A DNA stretch of 64,000 nucleotides from Mycobacterium sp. (GCF_004298145.1 NZ_SCRH01000023.1:62001-126000); one strand, 5' to 3'. Counted from the stretch's first letter, positions 1-9,462 are shown. Program-made: numbers and translations. Notes: a model not told the origin generated them from the sequence alone.

Positions 1-1265
1 GAGCTGATAGCCGCCTGCCGGGCCTGGAACTGCCCGAGCTCCTTGTATAGCCCCGGTCTGCTGTAGACGATCACCTCGTTCCACCGGGCGATTCGCGTGT
101 AGTCCACCGTGTCGCTCAGGCCGGGGATCACTTTCTCCATCCGACGCAGGATTTGGGTGCGGATGGTGTCGTCATCCTCGTCGATGATCTGTTCGGCGAA
201 TTCGGTCATCGTCAGGATGTCGAGCAGACCGTGGCCCTCCGGTGCGCGGCCCGGCGCCTTGTTGTGCTCGCAGGTGAAGCCCATCAAGTCGGGATCAACG
301 GGTTCCGGAATGTTGATCACGGAAGCCGCGATGCCCTTGGGCTTACGGGTGACGCCGGTGTTCATCACGACGCACTTGGTGTACCGCAGGCTGCGCAGGA
401 AGGCCTCCGAGGCCGCAGCGAAATGGCCGGGTGCCAGATCGGGGATGGTATCGCCACGGGCGGTGATCACCGCGCCCGCACCGGATTCGGTGTGGGTGAC
501 GCCGTCCGCGCCCGTCCAGGTGACCCTCACCCCGTCGGCGTCCTCCCGGATCTCCTGTACCGTGGCGCCCAACCGGATGTCCATGCCCTCGGACAGACGG
601 TCGACGTAGGTCGAATATCCCTCGCGGAAGGCATAGAGCTTGCTGCCGAGGATGTTGTAGAGCATGAAGAACAGCTCGAGGTTGGAGATGGCGTCGCCGC
701 GCACACCCAGCACGCCGCGCACCGTCGAATTGATGACGTAGTCGTAAACCTCCCCGGACAGCCCGAGATGCAATGAGCAGTATTCGCGCGGCGTCATCGT
801 GTCGAATGCTGAAGCGCGAGAGAGGTCTTCGTAGTTCAGGAGCTTGCTGGCGCGGGTCGCGTCGACCCCGAATCGGGCCATCAGCGCCTTGGACTTCAGC
901 GACACCAGCGGCGTCTTGAGGACGTCGAGAAACAGATGGTCCGAGCGCAGGTTGTGGATGGTGTTGTCGCGCGCGAAGCCGATGATCGACCCGGCCGGAA
1001 TCAGGTCTGGACCGCTACCGATCTCATGGGCGAGCTTGACCACCGGCTCGTAGGCGCTCGGCAAAATGGTGGCGCCTTCCTCCATGAGGTACCCCTGTTC
1101 GCGGTGGGTGTGGATCATGCCGCCGGTGCGGTCGCGTTTCTCGAAAATGACAGCCGGAATGCCTTGGGCCCGAAGCCGGTACGCTGCGGTGAGGCCGGAC
1201 GGTCCGGCACCGACGATGAAGACCGGTCCGTGATCCGCGAGTCCGTTCTCGGCGTTGGCTGTCAT
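1..1265 (-). CDS. NAD(P)/FAD-dependent oxidoreductase, C-terminus outside window
   Basis: Flavoprotein of the amine-oxidase/protoporphyrinogen-oxidase type. About 421 residues are present and the C-terminus runs off the left edge. A Rossmann motif GAGPSGL lies at residues 19-25, followed by the strand-end glutamate E42 and the glycine pair G48-G49 (FEKRDRTGG), so FAD binding is well supported; the substrate is unknown. The ATG overlaps the stop of the upstream TetR gene by four bases (ATGA), which points to translational coupling. It is the last visible member of a leftward AveC-TetR-oxidoreductase operon. Such enzymes oxidise amines or desaturate polyenes or steroids; nothing here discriminates among these. 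Confidence 0.85.
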   Translation of the reverse strand, partial: MTANAENGLADHGPVFIVGAGPSGLTAAYRLRAQGIPAVIFEKRDRTGGMIHTHREQGYLMEEGATILPSAYEPVVKLAHEIGSGPDLIPAGSIIGFARDNTIHNLRSDHLFLDVLKTPLVSLKSKALMARFGVDATRASKLLNYEDLSRASAFDTMTPREYCSLHLGLSGEVYDYVINSTVRGVLGVRGDAISNLELFFMLYNILGSKLYAFREGYSTYVDRLSEGMDIRLGATVQEIREDADGVRVTWTGADGVTHTESGAGAVITARGDTIPDLAPGHFAAASEAFLRSLRYTKCVVMNTGVTRKPKGIAASVINIPEPVDPDLMGFTCEHNKAPGRAPEGHGLLDILTMTEFAEQIIDEDDDTIRTQILRRMEKVIPGLSDTVDYTRIARWNEVIVYSRPGLYKELGQFQARQAAIS

Positions 1266-1882
1266 CTCTTCGCTCTCTTTCTCTCGGATTTTGTGCTGAC
1301 CACCAGTGAGGGCAGTACGAAGTCGGTGACGAGCGCCCTCTCGGCCTTGGCGTCAAGGTCCTCGCGCAGGATCAACATCAAATAGACCCCACGCAGCCAC
1401 TCGACTACCCGGTCGTCGCTGACCTCAGGCCGGATCTCGCCGCGCACGCGGGCCCGCCGCAACATCGGGCCGAGCACGTCTAAAACGATGCCCTGCATGG
1501 AGGATTCATGGCCGGTGATCAATCGGTGCAGGGAAACGGTCGTGGTGGTGTCCAGCAGGTGGCCCAATTCCGCATCGGAGCGCGCGGCGTCCACCGTGGC
1601 GATCGAGGTCTCCAGCAACAGCTCGTCGAAGGGGGCGTCGCGGTCGGCGATCGGCCTGATGCCCTCCCCCAGTTCGCGCAGCCTGGTGACGATGGCGGCT
1701 TCGGTGATCTCGCGACGGGTCAGGCCGAGCCGGTAGACGCCCGTGCGCCCGATACCCGATTCCTTGGCGATGTCCTGCATCGTGGTCCGGTCCACGCCAT
1801 AACGGGCGAAGCAGCGGCGGGCGGCAACGATCACCCGATCCAGCAGTGCGGGTTCCCCATTGTCGGTGAGCATGGCGACCAT
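1262..1882 (-). CDS. TetR/AcrR family transcriptional regulator
   Basis: 206 residues. The N-terminal helix-turn-helix covers roughly residues 25-55 (TTMQDIAKESGIGRTGVYRL); the rest is a helical ligand domain of unknown specificity. It belongs to a mycobacterial subtype in which the recognition helix is followed by GLTRRE rather than the usual YxHFxSK. The start codon abuts the stop of the AveC-family gene upstream (TAG-ATG with no gap), and a second in-frame ATG lies nine bases later. It probably controls its own operon through the TGGAAC/GTTCCA half-sites at 2969-3008 (inference). Its C-terminal half resembles the partial TetR at the right window edge (DD-VV-WL---L ... LL-DFV-PSL). Confidence 0.9.
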   Translation of the reverse strand: MVAMLTDNGEPALLDRVIVAARRCFARYGVDRTTMQDIAKESGIGRTGVYRLGLTRREITEAAIVTRLRELGEGIRPIADRDAPFDELLLETSIATVDAARSDAELGHLLDTTTTVSLHRLITGHESSMQGIVLDVLGPMLRRARVRGEIRPEVSDDRVVEWLRGVYLMLILREDLDAKAERALVTDFVLPSLVVSTKSERKRAKR

Positions 1883-2965
1883 CTAACCGCCTCCGGTCGC
1901 GGCGCTGCCCTGGGCATGTTTGAGCTGATTCAAATACTGGTTGGGGCACAGCGGCTTTCCGGGCTGACCACAGTAAATGCTGCCCTGCTGATACGACGGC
2001 AGCACCGGGATGCTGTTCACGCCGCCGGTCATCCCCACCCAGTCGTTGGGTATCTGGTAGGCCGCCAAGGTGGTGAAACCCGCCCATCCGCACACCGCCA
2101 GGGTGGACAACAGCGTCTTGGCCCCGGCCCCCACGGTCAACGCGTCGACGTCGCGGTCCACCGCGCAACGACCGTTCGCATCGCGTCCGTCGCGCAGCCA
2201 GGTGAACATCAAGCAATAGGACGAAATGAACAGCAACTCAGTCAGCGGTAACCGATGGGTGGTGCCGGCCCACAGGGTCAAAGCGTTCGGTGAAGACACG
2301 TAGGTGTAGACACCGGTTCGGTTCCATACGGTCGCCAGGCATCCGAAGACCACCATGAAAGTCAGTAGCACGACGGCGTACAGCACGACCGAGGGCAGTC
2401 GCCGGAACTGCCCGCGCAACCAGTCCAGGTAGGCGCATCCCACGATGGCGGCGCCCACTCCCAGCCAGATGTAGGCCGGCATGCACCAGCCCAGACTCCA
2501 CGCCCATCGATCGGCCTGCGGCGCCGCGAACCCCGGGAACTGCCCGGCCCAGGTGCCCAGGTTGAGCGAATGAGCGTTCATCGCCCACGTGGGGTTGAAC
2601 ATCTGGCACAGAACGTCGAGAACCGACGCGAACAGTCCGCCGAGAAACAGCTTTCCGTCCAGGGTGACGGTCCGCCGACGGTACGCCGGCCGCAGCAGTG
2701 TGCACCAGAGCAGTCCTGCGAACACCGAAAGGCTGATCACCTCGGTCAGCCGAATGACCCAGCCGAACGCGTACGGATCGGGCCCGGGGTCGACGGGCGT
2801 GGCCTGCGGGGACAGCAACCACCTGGTCCAGCAGGTCACCGCGAGCCCCACCAGCGCAAGGCCCAAAGCGGCCCAAAGCCAGACCTTTCCGGATGGTCGC
2901 GCACGCTCGGCGGCCGTCGCGTCCGCGCGCAGGACGACAACATCCGCATCGACGCCGGCGCTCAT
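1883..2965 (-). CDS. AveC-family (spirocyclase-like) polytopic membrane protein
   Basis: 360 residues with about seven hydrophobic segments, for example near residues 27-46 and 73-88. Sequence features match the AveC family: LTLDGKLFLGG-like loop, a G-V-Y-T-Y segment followed by ALTLWAGTTHRLPLTE, and a C-terminal YCG-cluster (SIYCGQPGKPLCPNQY). AveC itself makes the avermectin spiroketal in Streptomyces; mycobacterial homologues have no assigned substrate. The ATG at 2965 is preferred over an in-frame start 81 bases upstream because TATGTT at 2976-2971 makes a good -10 six bases before it, implying a leaderless transcript, and the upstream extension would cross the operator. First gene of the operon with the TetR and FAD oxidoreductase. 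Confidence 0.78.
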   Translation of the reverse strand: MSAGVDADVVVLRADATAAERARPSGKVWLWAALGLALVGLAVTCWTRWLLSPQATPVDPGPDPYAFGWVIRLTEVISLSVFAGLLWCTLLRPAYRRRTVTLDGKLFLGGLFASVLDVLCQMFNPTWAMNAHSLNLGTWAGQFPGFAAPQADRWAWSLGWCMPAYIWLGVGAAIVGCAYLDWLRGQFRRLPSVVLYAVVLLTFMVVFGCLATVWNRTGVYTYVSSPNALTLWAGTTHRLPLTELLFISSYCLMFTWLRDGRDANGRCAVDRDVDALTVGAGAKTLLSTLAVCGWAGFTTLAAYQIPNDWVGMTGGVNSIPVLPSYQQGSIYCGQPGKPLCPNQYLNQLKHAQGSAATGGG

Positions 2966-2968
2966 CCC

Positions 2969-3008
2969 TGGAACATAGCACATGGAACAATTGCCGTTCC
3001 GCGTTCCA
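2969..3008. promoter_or_regulatory. Divergent promoter with four TGGAAC/GTTCC half-sites
   Basis: Half-sites TGGAACA occur at 2969-2975 and 2983-2989, and opposing GTTCC(A) at 2996-3000 and 3003-3008. The inner pair forms GGAAC-N7-GTTCC. The array sits between the AveC-family gene (leftward) and the swivel-domain gene (rightward). The leftward -10 (TATGTT, 2976-2971) lies inside it; a rightward -10 candidate TACATT lies at 3015-3020. Binding by the TetR at 1262-1882 is inferred from location only. Confidence 0.5.
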
Positions 3009-3027
3009 ATGTCGTACATTGGCCGCG

Positions 3028-4641
3028 ATGAGTAGCCAAACCGCACCGATCGTCGAGCAGCCCAACCTTCTGCACATGGTCAGCTCCCCTGGCACCTTCT
3101 TTTCGACGGGCAACGTCGCCGAGGCGGCCCCCGGCGTGCACACGCCGCTGGGCTGGAGCATCTGGGGCGGCCTGACCGAACGGGTGCTTTCCGAGGTCGT
3201 CGTTTCCCTCGGCGCGTGGCCCCGCCCGCCCGACGTGTCCGATGTCAACAGACGGTTCGGCTGCATCTTCTATGGGCGATACGCCGCGAACGTCAACACG
3301 TTTCGCGCCTTCGGCGATCGGATGCCCGGCACCTCGGGCGATGCGGTGGAGATCCAATTCTTCGGGGCCAAGATGTCGCAAGAGCGCAATCGCCCCGCGC
3401 CACAACGGTATCCGGTGGTCGCGGCGAAGATGCCGTGGAACGTGATCCAGACCCCGCGCCAGGTCGCCGCTTATCGAGCCGACAACTACACCTGGTGGAC
3501 CGAGAACATCTGCGATCGTCCCCCCGTCGGGGTGAGCGAGGGCCTGGCCGTGCTCTCCCAGGGCAGCCAACGCTACGTCCCGGTGATGCGCGCGCACTGC
3601 ATCGTCACGCTCCTGGCCCAGGCCTTCTACGACCAACTCGCCAAGCTGTGCACCGCCGCCGGAATGGACAGCGAGGAAAGGACTTTGGTGAGCGGGTACG
3701 GCGGCATGGAGGAGTCGGCCGTGGTCGCCGACGTGCGCGAGCTGGCGAGCGGGCGCCTCACCGAGAAGGAGTTCGTGCGCCGGCACGGCTACCACGGCCG
3801 CGGCGAGGGCGACGTGTCGAGCCGCTCCTGGCGCGAAGACCTCACCCCGATCCGGGCGTTAGCCCAGTCGTACCGCAAGTCTGGAGCCGATCCCCTCGCC
3901 AACGCGGCGTCGACGCGCACGTCGAGAAAATCCGCCGAACGGGAACTGCGAGCACGCCTCCCGTGGTCGCGCCGCCCGCTGGTGGCGCCGACGCTCGCGC
4001 TGACGCGACGGTTCGTGCTCGGACGCGAAGTCGGCAAAGCCGGATTCCTGTTGGCCATGGACGGGATGCGCGCCGGCGCCCGGGCGATCGGCGCATCGCT
4101 GGTCGCCGATGGTGTTCTCGACAATGCCGAGGACGTGTTCTTCCTGACCCTCGATGAGCTGATCACCGATCCACGTGCCGACCGCGGTGACGTCATCGCC
4201 GAGCGCCGCGCTCTTTATACCCGTTACCGCGGCTTGGATCTGCCGCCCACCTGGCAGGGTAACCCCACACCTCGACCTCTGGACGGTGACGACGAACCGT
4301 GCGAACGCGTCGACGTCGTCTCCGGCATGGGTGTCAGCCCCGGAATTGTCGAGGGCACGGTGCGGGTCATCCACGACGCCGACAGCGACCAGGCCGATGA
4401 TATCGAACCGGGCGACGTTCTGGTGTGCCGCATCACCGACCCGTCATGGGCCCCACTGCTCTCGGTGGCCGCGGCGGTCGTCATCGACATCGGTGGGTCA
4501 TTATCCCACGGAGCCATCGTCGCGCGTGAGCTCGGAATCCCTTGTGTCATCAATACTGTGGACGGCAGCCGAAAACTGCGCACGGGAGACCGAGTGACCG
4601 TCGACGGCGGTGCGGGATCGGTACGGGTGCAGCTACGGTAG
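3028..4641 (+). CDS. PEP-utilising mobile (phosphohistidine swivel) domain protein without ATP-grasp domain
   Basis: 537 residues. The C-terminal 80 or so residues form the swivelling phosphohistidine domain of PEP synthase and rifampin phosphotransferase, with motif GGSLSHGAIVARELGIP and presumed phospho-acceptor His494. The first 400 residues resemble the substrate-side region of rifampin phosphotransferase-like proteins (motif GVHTPLGWSIWGG). The nucleotide-binding ATP-grasp domain that normally loads the histidine is absent and no such gene exists in the window. ATG at 3028 follows the -10 candidate TACATT by seven bases, fitting a leaderless start. The 3' end overlaps the convergent TetR by nine bases. 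A paralogue lies at 19468-21126. Confidence 0.85.
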   Translation: MSSQTAPIVEQPNLLHMVSSPGTFFSTGNVAEAAPGVHTPLGWSIWGGLTERVLSEVVVSLGAWPRPPDVSDVNRRFGCIFYGRYAANVNTFRAFGDRMPGTSGDAVEIQFFGAKMSQERNRPAPQRYPVVAAKMPWNVIQTPRQVAAYRADNYTWWTENICDRPPVGVSEGLAVLSQGSQRYVPVMRAHCIVTLLAQAFYDQLAKLCTAAGMDSEERTLVSGYGGMEESAVVADVRELASGRLTEKEFVRRHGYHGRGEGDVSSRSWREDLTPIRALAQSYRKSGADPLANAASTRTSRKSAERELRARLPWSRRPLVAPTLALTRRFVLGREVGKAGFLLAMDGMRAGARAIGASLVADGVLDNAEDVFFLTLDELITDPRADRGDVIAERRALYTRYRGLDLPPTWQGNPTPRPLDGDDEPCERVDVVSGMGVSPGIVEGTVRVIHDADSDQADDIEPGDVLVCRITDPSWAPLLSVAAAVVIDIGGSLSHGAIVARELGIPCVINTVDGSRKLRTGDRVTVDGGAGSVRVQLR

Positions 4642-5259
4642 TCTGCGGCGAGCGATCTCTTTCGCAGCGGCGTGGTCGACGCCGAAGCCGCGCAACATCA
4701 TCTCCGCGCCCCGCGACTCTGTCCTCGGCCCCGGCGGGAGCCGCCCGGCCAGGATCGCGCGAATCGCGGCCAACGCGGCGCCCACGATCGAGGTCAGGGC
4801 CAGGTTCAGATCGTCGATCGCGAATCGACCGGATTTGCGGCCGCGGGACAGGGTCTCCATCGCCCAGGGTGTCACCGCGTCCTCGAAAATCGCATTGACG
4901 CGATCGAGCTCGACGAGAACCCCGGCCAATTCGGGCTCGTCCCGGCTGAATCGCAGGAAACGCCGGTAAGACGCCGACGCCGCCTCGGCGGGATCGGTGA
5001 ATTCGAGGGCATCCGCGCCGATCCTTGCCGCAAGTCCGGCAAGCACGTCGGCCACCACCGCCTGGATGAGCGCGTCCTTGGACTCGAAATACGTGTAGAA
5101 GGTGCCGAAGCCGAGGTCGGCGTGATCGGTGACATCGCCAATTCGAAGGTCTGACACTCCGTTCTTGGCGATCAGCTGGTGGGCCGCGGCCAAGAGCCGT
5201 TGCCGGGCTTCGGCCTTACGCCGATCGCGGCGTCCCATCGGGGCAGGAGACACGGTCAC
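4633..5259 (-). CDS. TetR/AcrR family transcriptional regulator
   Basis: 208 residues with a canonical N-terminal helix-turn-helix (residues about 15-60; ISDLRIGD-type core VSDLRIGDVTDHADLGFGTF followed by YTYFESKDALI). The C-terminal ligand domain is helical and unassigned. It is close in architecture to the TetR at 10168-10863 (same LRIxD--x-AD-xxGxFYxYFxSK pattern). Divergent from the FAD oxidoreductase at 5330, with a 70-base intergenic region that shows no strong palindrome, so the most obvious target cannot be confirmed by eye. Confidence 0.9.
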   Translation of the reverse strand: MTVSPAPMGRRDRRKAEARQRLLAAAHQLIAKNGVSDLRIGDVTDHADLGFGTFYTYFESKDALIQAVVADVLAGLAARIGADALEFTDPAEAASASYRRFLRFSRDEPELAGVLVELDRVNAIFEDAVTPWAMETLSRGRKSGRFAIDDLNLALTSIVGAALAAIRAILAGRLPPGPRTESRGAEMMLRGFGVDHAAAKEIARRRLP

Positions 5260-5329
5260 GACAGCAGTATCGCATCCGATTCCTATCTCAATCTTGATTT
5301 TGTAATCGAGTTCGATGAGGATCGCAGAT

Positions 5330-6928
5330 ATGACGGAAACGACCCTGCCTGCCGAAGCCGACTACGTGATCATCGGAGCTGGACACAATGGACTGACCGC
5401 CGCGTGTTATCTCGCCCGCGCCGGGCACCGCGTGGCAGTCCTGGAGGCGTCGCCCACCGTGGGCGGCATGACCTCGACCAACGCCACCCTTTCCAAGGCG
5501 CCGGGCCACTACTTCAATGAGGGCGCGATCCAGTTGACCGGGATTTTTCAGCTCTCCGGGGTGGCCGAAGATCTCGAATTGCACAAGTACGGCTTGCAGC
5601 GAATCTCCGTGGACCCGGCGCACATCCAGTTGGCCCCGGACGGAAGCTCGCTGGCCATCTGGAAGGACGCCAGTCGCACCGCCGACGAACTGCGCCGCTT
5701 TTCGCCCAAGGACGCGCGCGCCTGGCTGGACATGTCCAATGCGCTGGACCCGATCATGGACGTTGTCGTCGCCTACATGAAGTCGCATCCGACGCGGCCG
5801 TTCAACCGCGAGATGGGCCGCTCGCTGCTCGGCGCCGCCCGTCACATCAAGCAGGTGTCGGGCTTGTGGAACATGATCACCGCGTCGCACACCGAATTCC
5901 TTGACGAGACCTTCGAAACGGAGCTCCCCAAGGGTGCATTGGCGGCCATGGCCGCCTTTTCGCAGATGCGCCTTGACGCGACCGCGTGGGCGATGATCTA
6001 TCTCGGTGTCGTGCAAAAGGTTGAGAACGCGATGCCGGTCGGCGGCACCGGAGCCTTGCCCGCCGCGTTGCATCGCTGCCTCACCGCACTGGGCGGCACG
6101 GTGCACACCAACAGCAGGGTGCAGCAACTCGCCGTGTCCAACGACCGGGTGACCGGCGTACAGCTGGAATCCGGGCAATTCGTCTCGGCGCGCAACGGGG
6201 TTCTGACCACCTGCAACCCCGTCGTCACGCTCAATGAACTGTTGCCCGCGGGCACGCTGGACACCAAATTGTCGGTGCGCGCCAGAGACATTCCGATTCG
6301 CAAGACGCACGCCACGTCGCTCAAGATCAACGTGGCCCTCGAGGGCCACGTCACGATGAAGAAGCACGAGGATTGGCGCGGCGACGGCCTGGACCTGCGC
6401 AAGTACCTCATCGCGTGGCACACCCTGAAAGAACAGGACGACGCCTGGAACGCCGTGGTTCGCGGCCAGTGGCCCGACCCGGTGCCGGTGAGCTGCGCCA
6501 TCATCCCGTCTGCGGTCGATCCCACGCAGGCCCCCGAGGGCCGCGACAACCTGTGGCTGTGGTCGGGTGTCATCCCGGTGACGCCCGAAGAGCCGTGGGA
6601 GGACGTGCGCGACAAGGTCGGCGACGCCGTATTGCGGGACTCCGCACAGTATTACGAGGGACTCGACAGGCTCGAGATCGACCGGGCCGTGCTGGGTGGT
6701 CCTGACCTGGAGGCGAGGTTCAACGCCCCGGCGGGCAACGTCTATCACGTCGACCCGCTGATTACGCGATTCGGGCCGCTGAAGCCCGCAGCCGGGCTGG
6801 GCGGCTATCGCACGCCGGTCAAGGGCCTCTACCTCAGCGGGGCCGGCACCCATCCCGTCGGCGGGGTGTGCGCGCTGCCCGGCAAGCTCGCCGCGCAGAC
6901 GGCGATTCGCGACCACAAGAGGCGGTGA
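5330..6928 (+). CDS. PYROXD2/phytoene-dehydrogenase-like FAD oxidoreductase
   Basis: 532 residues. The N-terminus carries the dinucleotide motif IIGAGHNGLTAACYLARAG and the following E-x6-GG (LEASPTVGGM); GAGHNGL is characteristic of the PYROXD2-like branch of phytoene desaturase-type flavoproteins. The C-terminus has the second FAD-contact segment (LYLSGAGTHPVGGVCALPG). Likely a C-C desaturase or isomerase on a lipophilic substrate; the exact reaction is unknown. ATG at 5330 has GAGG eight bases upstream and is favoured over an ATG five codons earlier. Convergent with the sulfotransferase gene, 12 bases apart. A frameshifted remnant of a related protein lies at 37178-37562. Confidence 0.85.
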   Translation: MTETTLPAEADYVIIGAGHNGLTAACYLARAGHRVAVLEASPTVGGMTSTNATLSKAPGHYFNEGAIQLTGIFQLSGVAEDLELHKYGLQRISVDPAHIQLAPDGSSLAIWKDASRTADELRRFSPKDARAWLDMSNALDPIMDVVVAYMKSHPTRPFNREMGRSLLGAARHIKQVSGLWNMITASHTEFLDETFETELPKGALAAMAAFSQMRLDATAWAMIYLGVVQKVENAMPVGGTGALPAALHRCLTALGGTVHTNSRVQQLAVSNDRVTGVQLESGQFVSARNGVLTTCNPVVTLNELLPAGTLDTKLSVRARDIPIRKTHATSLKINVALEGHVTMKKHEDWRGDGLDLRKYLIAWHTLKEQDDAWNAVVRGQWPDPVPVSCAIIPSAVDPTQAPEGRDNLWLWSGVIPVTPEEPWEDVRDKVGDAVLRDSAQYYEGLDRLEIDRAVLGGPDLEARFNAPAGNVYHVDPLITRFGPLKPAAGLGGYRTPVKGLYLSGAGTHPVGGVCALPGKLAAQTAIRDHKRR

Positions 6929-6940
6929 CGGCACCGCCGC

Positions 6941-8197
6941 CTACTCGAACGGAATCGCGAAGTACTCCTGATAGCGGGCGAAGGCGATCCGGTCGCGGGA
7001 GTTCATCTCGTCGCTGCCCAGGTTGACCTTGTGCGCCGGCCGCGCGCCCCTGGGGTGAGCGTCGACATAGTCTTGCATCCCGGCGCGGCCGGCATCGGTC
7101 AATTCGAGGCCGAACGCGCCATACATGGCGGCGATCGCGGCGATCGGATCGTCGACCAGATCGGCGTAGAACGTGTGATAGAGCCTGTCTTTGGGGATCG
7201 CCCCCGCTTCGATCTGGTCGATGACGGCGTTGAAGCGGCCGGCGGACAGGTCGGGATTGGTGACGTAGTCGAAGGCTCCGAATTGGAATGGATGGTCGGT
7301 TCGCCCCCATTGGACGGTTCCCAGCAGGCTGACGGCCGACGCCAGCGCCCTGGTCGGGTCGCGGTGCGGCCACACGAACCGCGCATCCGGGTAGACCTCG
7401 AGCATCTCGGGCATGCGGTCGAGATGCATGGGATCCTTCAGGATCCAGTGTGTCCGCGGGTTGCGCCACTGCAGCAGTTTCAGGACGCGCTTGTGATACC
7501 CCAGGGCGATGCGGACGTCTTGACCGGCCAGCCACAACTGGTAGCTGGGGACTTGGCCGAGGCTGTCGAACCAGGTCGAGGAGCGGAAGCCGAATCCGAG
7601 GATCTGACAACACTCCATCGGTAGCCTGCCGCCGAATTCATGCAGGGAAACCATCGTGGGCGTCACGCGGTTCCATTGGTCGATCAATTGATGCCCGAGC
7701 TCGATCCGGGGATCGGTCTCGTAGGTGGCCGCCTCCGGCGGCGGACAGGGAAAGATGATCTCCCAGTGTTTGGGCGCGCAATTGTCGGGGTGGGCGTCCA
7801 GGATGTTGGCCAGCATCGTGGTTCCCGAACGGCCTTGCCCGATCACGAAGATGGGTGCGCTGACGACCTCGTCGTCGATCTCGGGGTGGCGGGTGTACCA
7901 ATCCTCGATCTGTAGCCGCCCCTCCAGTAGTTGCAGAATTTCGGATCGGGTCCGGAGCCGGCCCATCAGGTTGAGATCGGCCTCCTCCTCCATTGCCTTA
8001 CAGAGGATTTCGAATGGCTCACGCCAGGCATCGTCGCCGAAATCGGACAACCCGGTGCTGCGCTGGGCTGCCGAAATCAGCGACTCCGGGTCCAACGGGA
8101 CCACCGCGCTGATATTCATGTGCGCGCCCTCTTCGTTGATCCGCTGGACCCATTCGGGACGGGGCGGCGGCTCCCACAGCGCGGTACGTTCGGTCAT
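6941..8197 (-). CDS. Sulfotransferase family protein
   Basis: 418 residues. The 5'-phosphosulfate-binding loop is visible as GQGRSGTT at residues 120-127 and the 3'-phosphate region as RFVWPHRDPTRALASAVS around residues 275-292, so it is expected to transfer sulfonate from PAPS to an alcohol or similar acceptor. Large sulfotransferases of this type are expanded in mycobacteria and mostly lack assigned substrates. The ATG overlaps the stop of the upstream DUF1214 gene by four bases, so the two are one operon. The same gene pair recurs at 61362-63776. Confidence 0.9.
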   Translation of the reverse strand: MTERTALWEPPPRPEWVQRINEEGAHMNISAVVPLDPESLISAAQRSTGLSDFGDDAWREPFEILCKAMEEEADLNLMGRLRTRSEILQLLEGRLQIEDWYTRHPEIDDEVVSAPIFVIGQGRSGTTMLANILDAHPDNCAPKHWEIIFPCPPPEAATYETDPRIELGHQLIDQWNRVTPTMVSLHEFGGRLPMECCQILGFGFRSSTWFDSLGQVPSYQLWLAGQDVRIALGYHKRVLKLLQWRNPRTHWILKDPMHLDRMPEMLEVYPDARFVWPHRDPTRALASAVSLLGTVQWGRTDHPFQFGAFDYVTNPDLSAGRFNAVIDQIEAGAIPKDRLYHTFYADLVDDPIAAIAAMYGAFGLELTDAGRAGMQDYVDAHPRGARPAHKVNLGSDEMNSRDRIAFARYQEYFAIPFE

Positions 8198-9462
8198 GAT
8201 GCTCCCTCGGTGGCGAATCGCAGTTGGAACGTCTCTAGGCGTTCCCGAAGTTGTTGGGCCCGTTGTTCTTCAGTGACGCGCGGAACGTCAATGGGCAGTG
8301 CGGATTCAAGTTCGGATATGGGCACCAGGCGACCCTCGGCGGTGGGCTCGACCCCACCGCGCATACCCTGCCAGCGGTTGACGACCAGCAGATGCTCAAA
8401 GCCGCAGGGATCCAGCCAATTCGCCACGCCGGGATCTTCGTGAGACACGACGTAGGTGATGCTGCCATCCGGATTCGGCGTCGACTGGCCGTTGTTCAGG
8501 CAGCTCTGACGCTTCCAGTAGTCGATGGTGCGAAACCAGTAGTCATGCAACACGATATTGCGGTACGGGGCGTCACCATCCCCGATGGTGAATACGAACG
8601 CATGGGACTCGTCGACCTGCAGCCGGGCGAACATGATCATCTGCGACACCAGTCCTCCTACCCAGCCCGTACCGAACAACGGTGACACGGAGTTGGGTTC
8701 CATCCCGGCGAACACGCTGATGAACCAGTGCATCGCCGGCACGTCCTCGATCATCGTGGCCGCGGCCCGGTTGGCCACCTGGTCCTCGGTCCAGGGCCCG
8801 GCGGTCGGCGGATCGATGCGGCGGACGGTCCAGCTGCTGGGCACTTGCCGCCAGTCAGAACGGCATTCCCGGTTGAACAGATACAAGGCACCGGGCGGCA
8901 CCTGCACATGGTTCGGATCGCCGTTGGCGGCTTCGGGGCCGACCGTGAGCCGGTAGCGACCGTCCTCGGCGACATTGATCTGCAAGAGATCCAAGCTTCC
9001 CAAGGTCATCGTGAGCGACGGGTTGCCCAGAATCGTGAGCGGGATATTCGCCGGAACCGGATCGAACCGTTGGCCCTCGATCTCATAGTGCGCGCCATAG
9101 GTGACCGGGGTCAGCACGTAATGCTGATCCGGCCCGTCGCCTCCGGAGCCCCTCGAGCCCGGCACGTCGACGCCGAACCATCGGTGTGGCGGGCAGTAGT
9201 GCATCCCCAGGACGATCGGGTGGTTGGGGTCGCCCACCACGGCCTTCAGGCAGTAGTTGAAGGCGAACTCCTCGATCAGCTCGTCGAACCGCGGCCCCCA
9301 TGCCTCTTGCGGGGCGCCGCGCCCGGCAAGGGTTTTCCACCGCATGGCGACCAACTCACGCGCCTGGGCGACGACCGGAGATGCCAAGGCGTGCATGGCA
9401 AGTGCCTCGCCGTCACGCTGCTCAGTGGTGGCAAGCGGATTGTTTGCGGCGGTGGGAAACAT
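8194..9462 (-). CDS. DUF1214 domain-containing protein
   Basis: 422 residues. The C-terminal half has DUF1214 hallmarks: DPGVANWLD followed by a hydrophobic stretch and NRWQGM, with N-terminal regions rich in aromatic residues. No catalytic function is established for the family. It is first in an operon with the sulfotransferase (four-base overlap) and is divergent from the TetR at 9528. A second sulfotransferase/DUF1214 pair at 61362-63776 has the opposite gene order, which argues that the pairing is functional rather than accidental. It may bind or modify the sulfotransferase substrate (inference). Confidence 0.82.
   Translation of the reverse strand: MFPTAANNPLATTEQRDGEALAMHALASPVVAQARELVAMRWKTLAGRGAPQEAWGPRFDELIEEFAFNYCLKAVVGDPNHPIVLGMHYCPPHRWFGVDVPGSRGSGGDGPDQHYVLTPVTYGAHYEIEGQRFDPVPANIPLTILGNPSLTMTLGSLDLLQINVAEDGRYRLTVGPEAANGDPNHVQVPPGALYLFNRECRSDWRQVPSSWTVRRIDPPTAGPWTEDQVANRAAATMIEDVPAMHWFISVFAGMEPNSVSPLFGTGWVGGLVSQMIMFARLQVDESHAFVFTIGDGDAPYRNIVLHDYWFRTIDYWKRQSCLNNGQSTPNPDGSITYVVSHEDPGVANWLDPCGFEHLLVVNRWQGMRGGVEPTAEGRLVPISELESALPIDVPRVTEEQRAQQLRERLETFQLRFATEGAS

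Noticed and set aside
5260..5329. Operator in the TetR/FAD-oxidoreductase spacer
   Set aside because: Only the weak AATC-TT-GATT repeat is visible, too short to support a site.
5288..6934. 548-codon open frame on the minus strand opposite the PYROXD2-like gene
   Set aside because: Antisense shadow caused by G/C-rich third positions; no recognisable motif, while the plus strand has clear FAD motifs.
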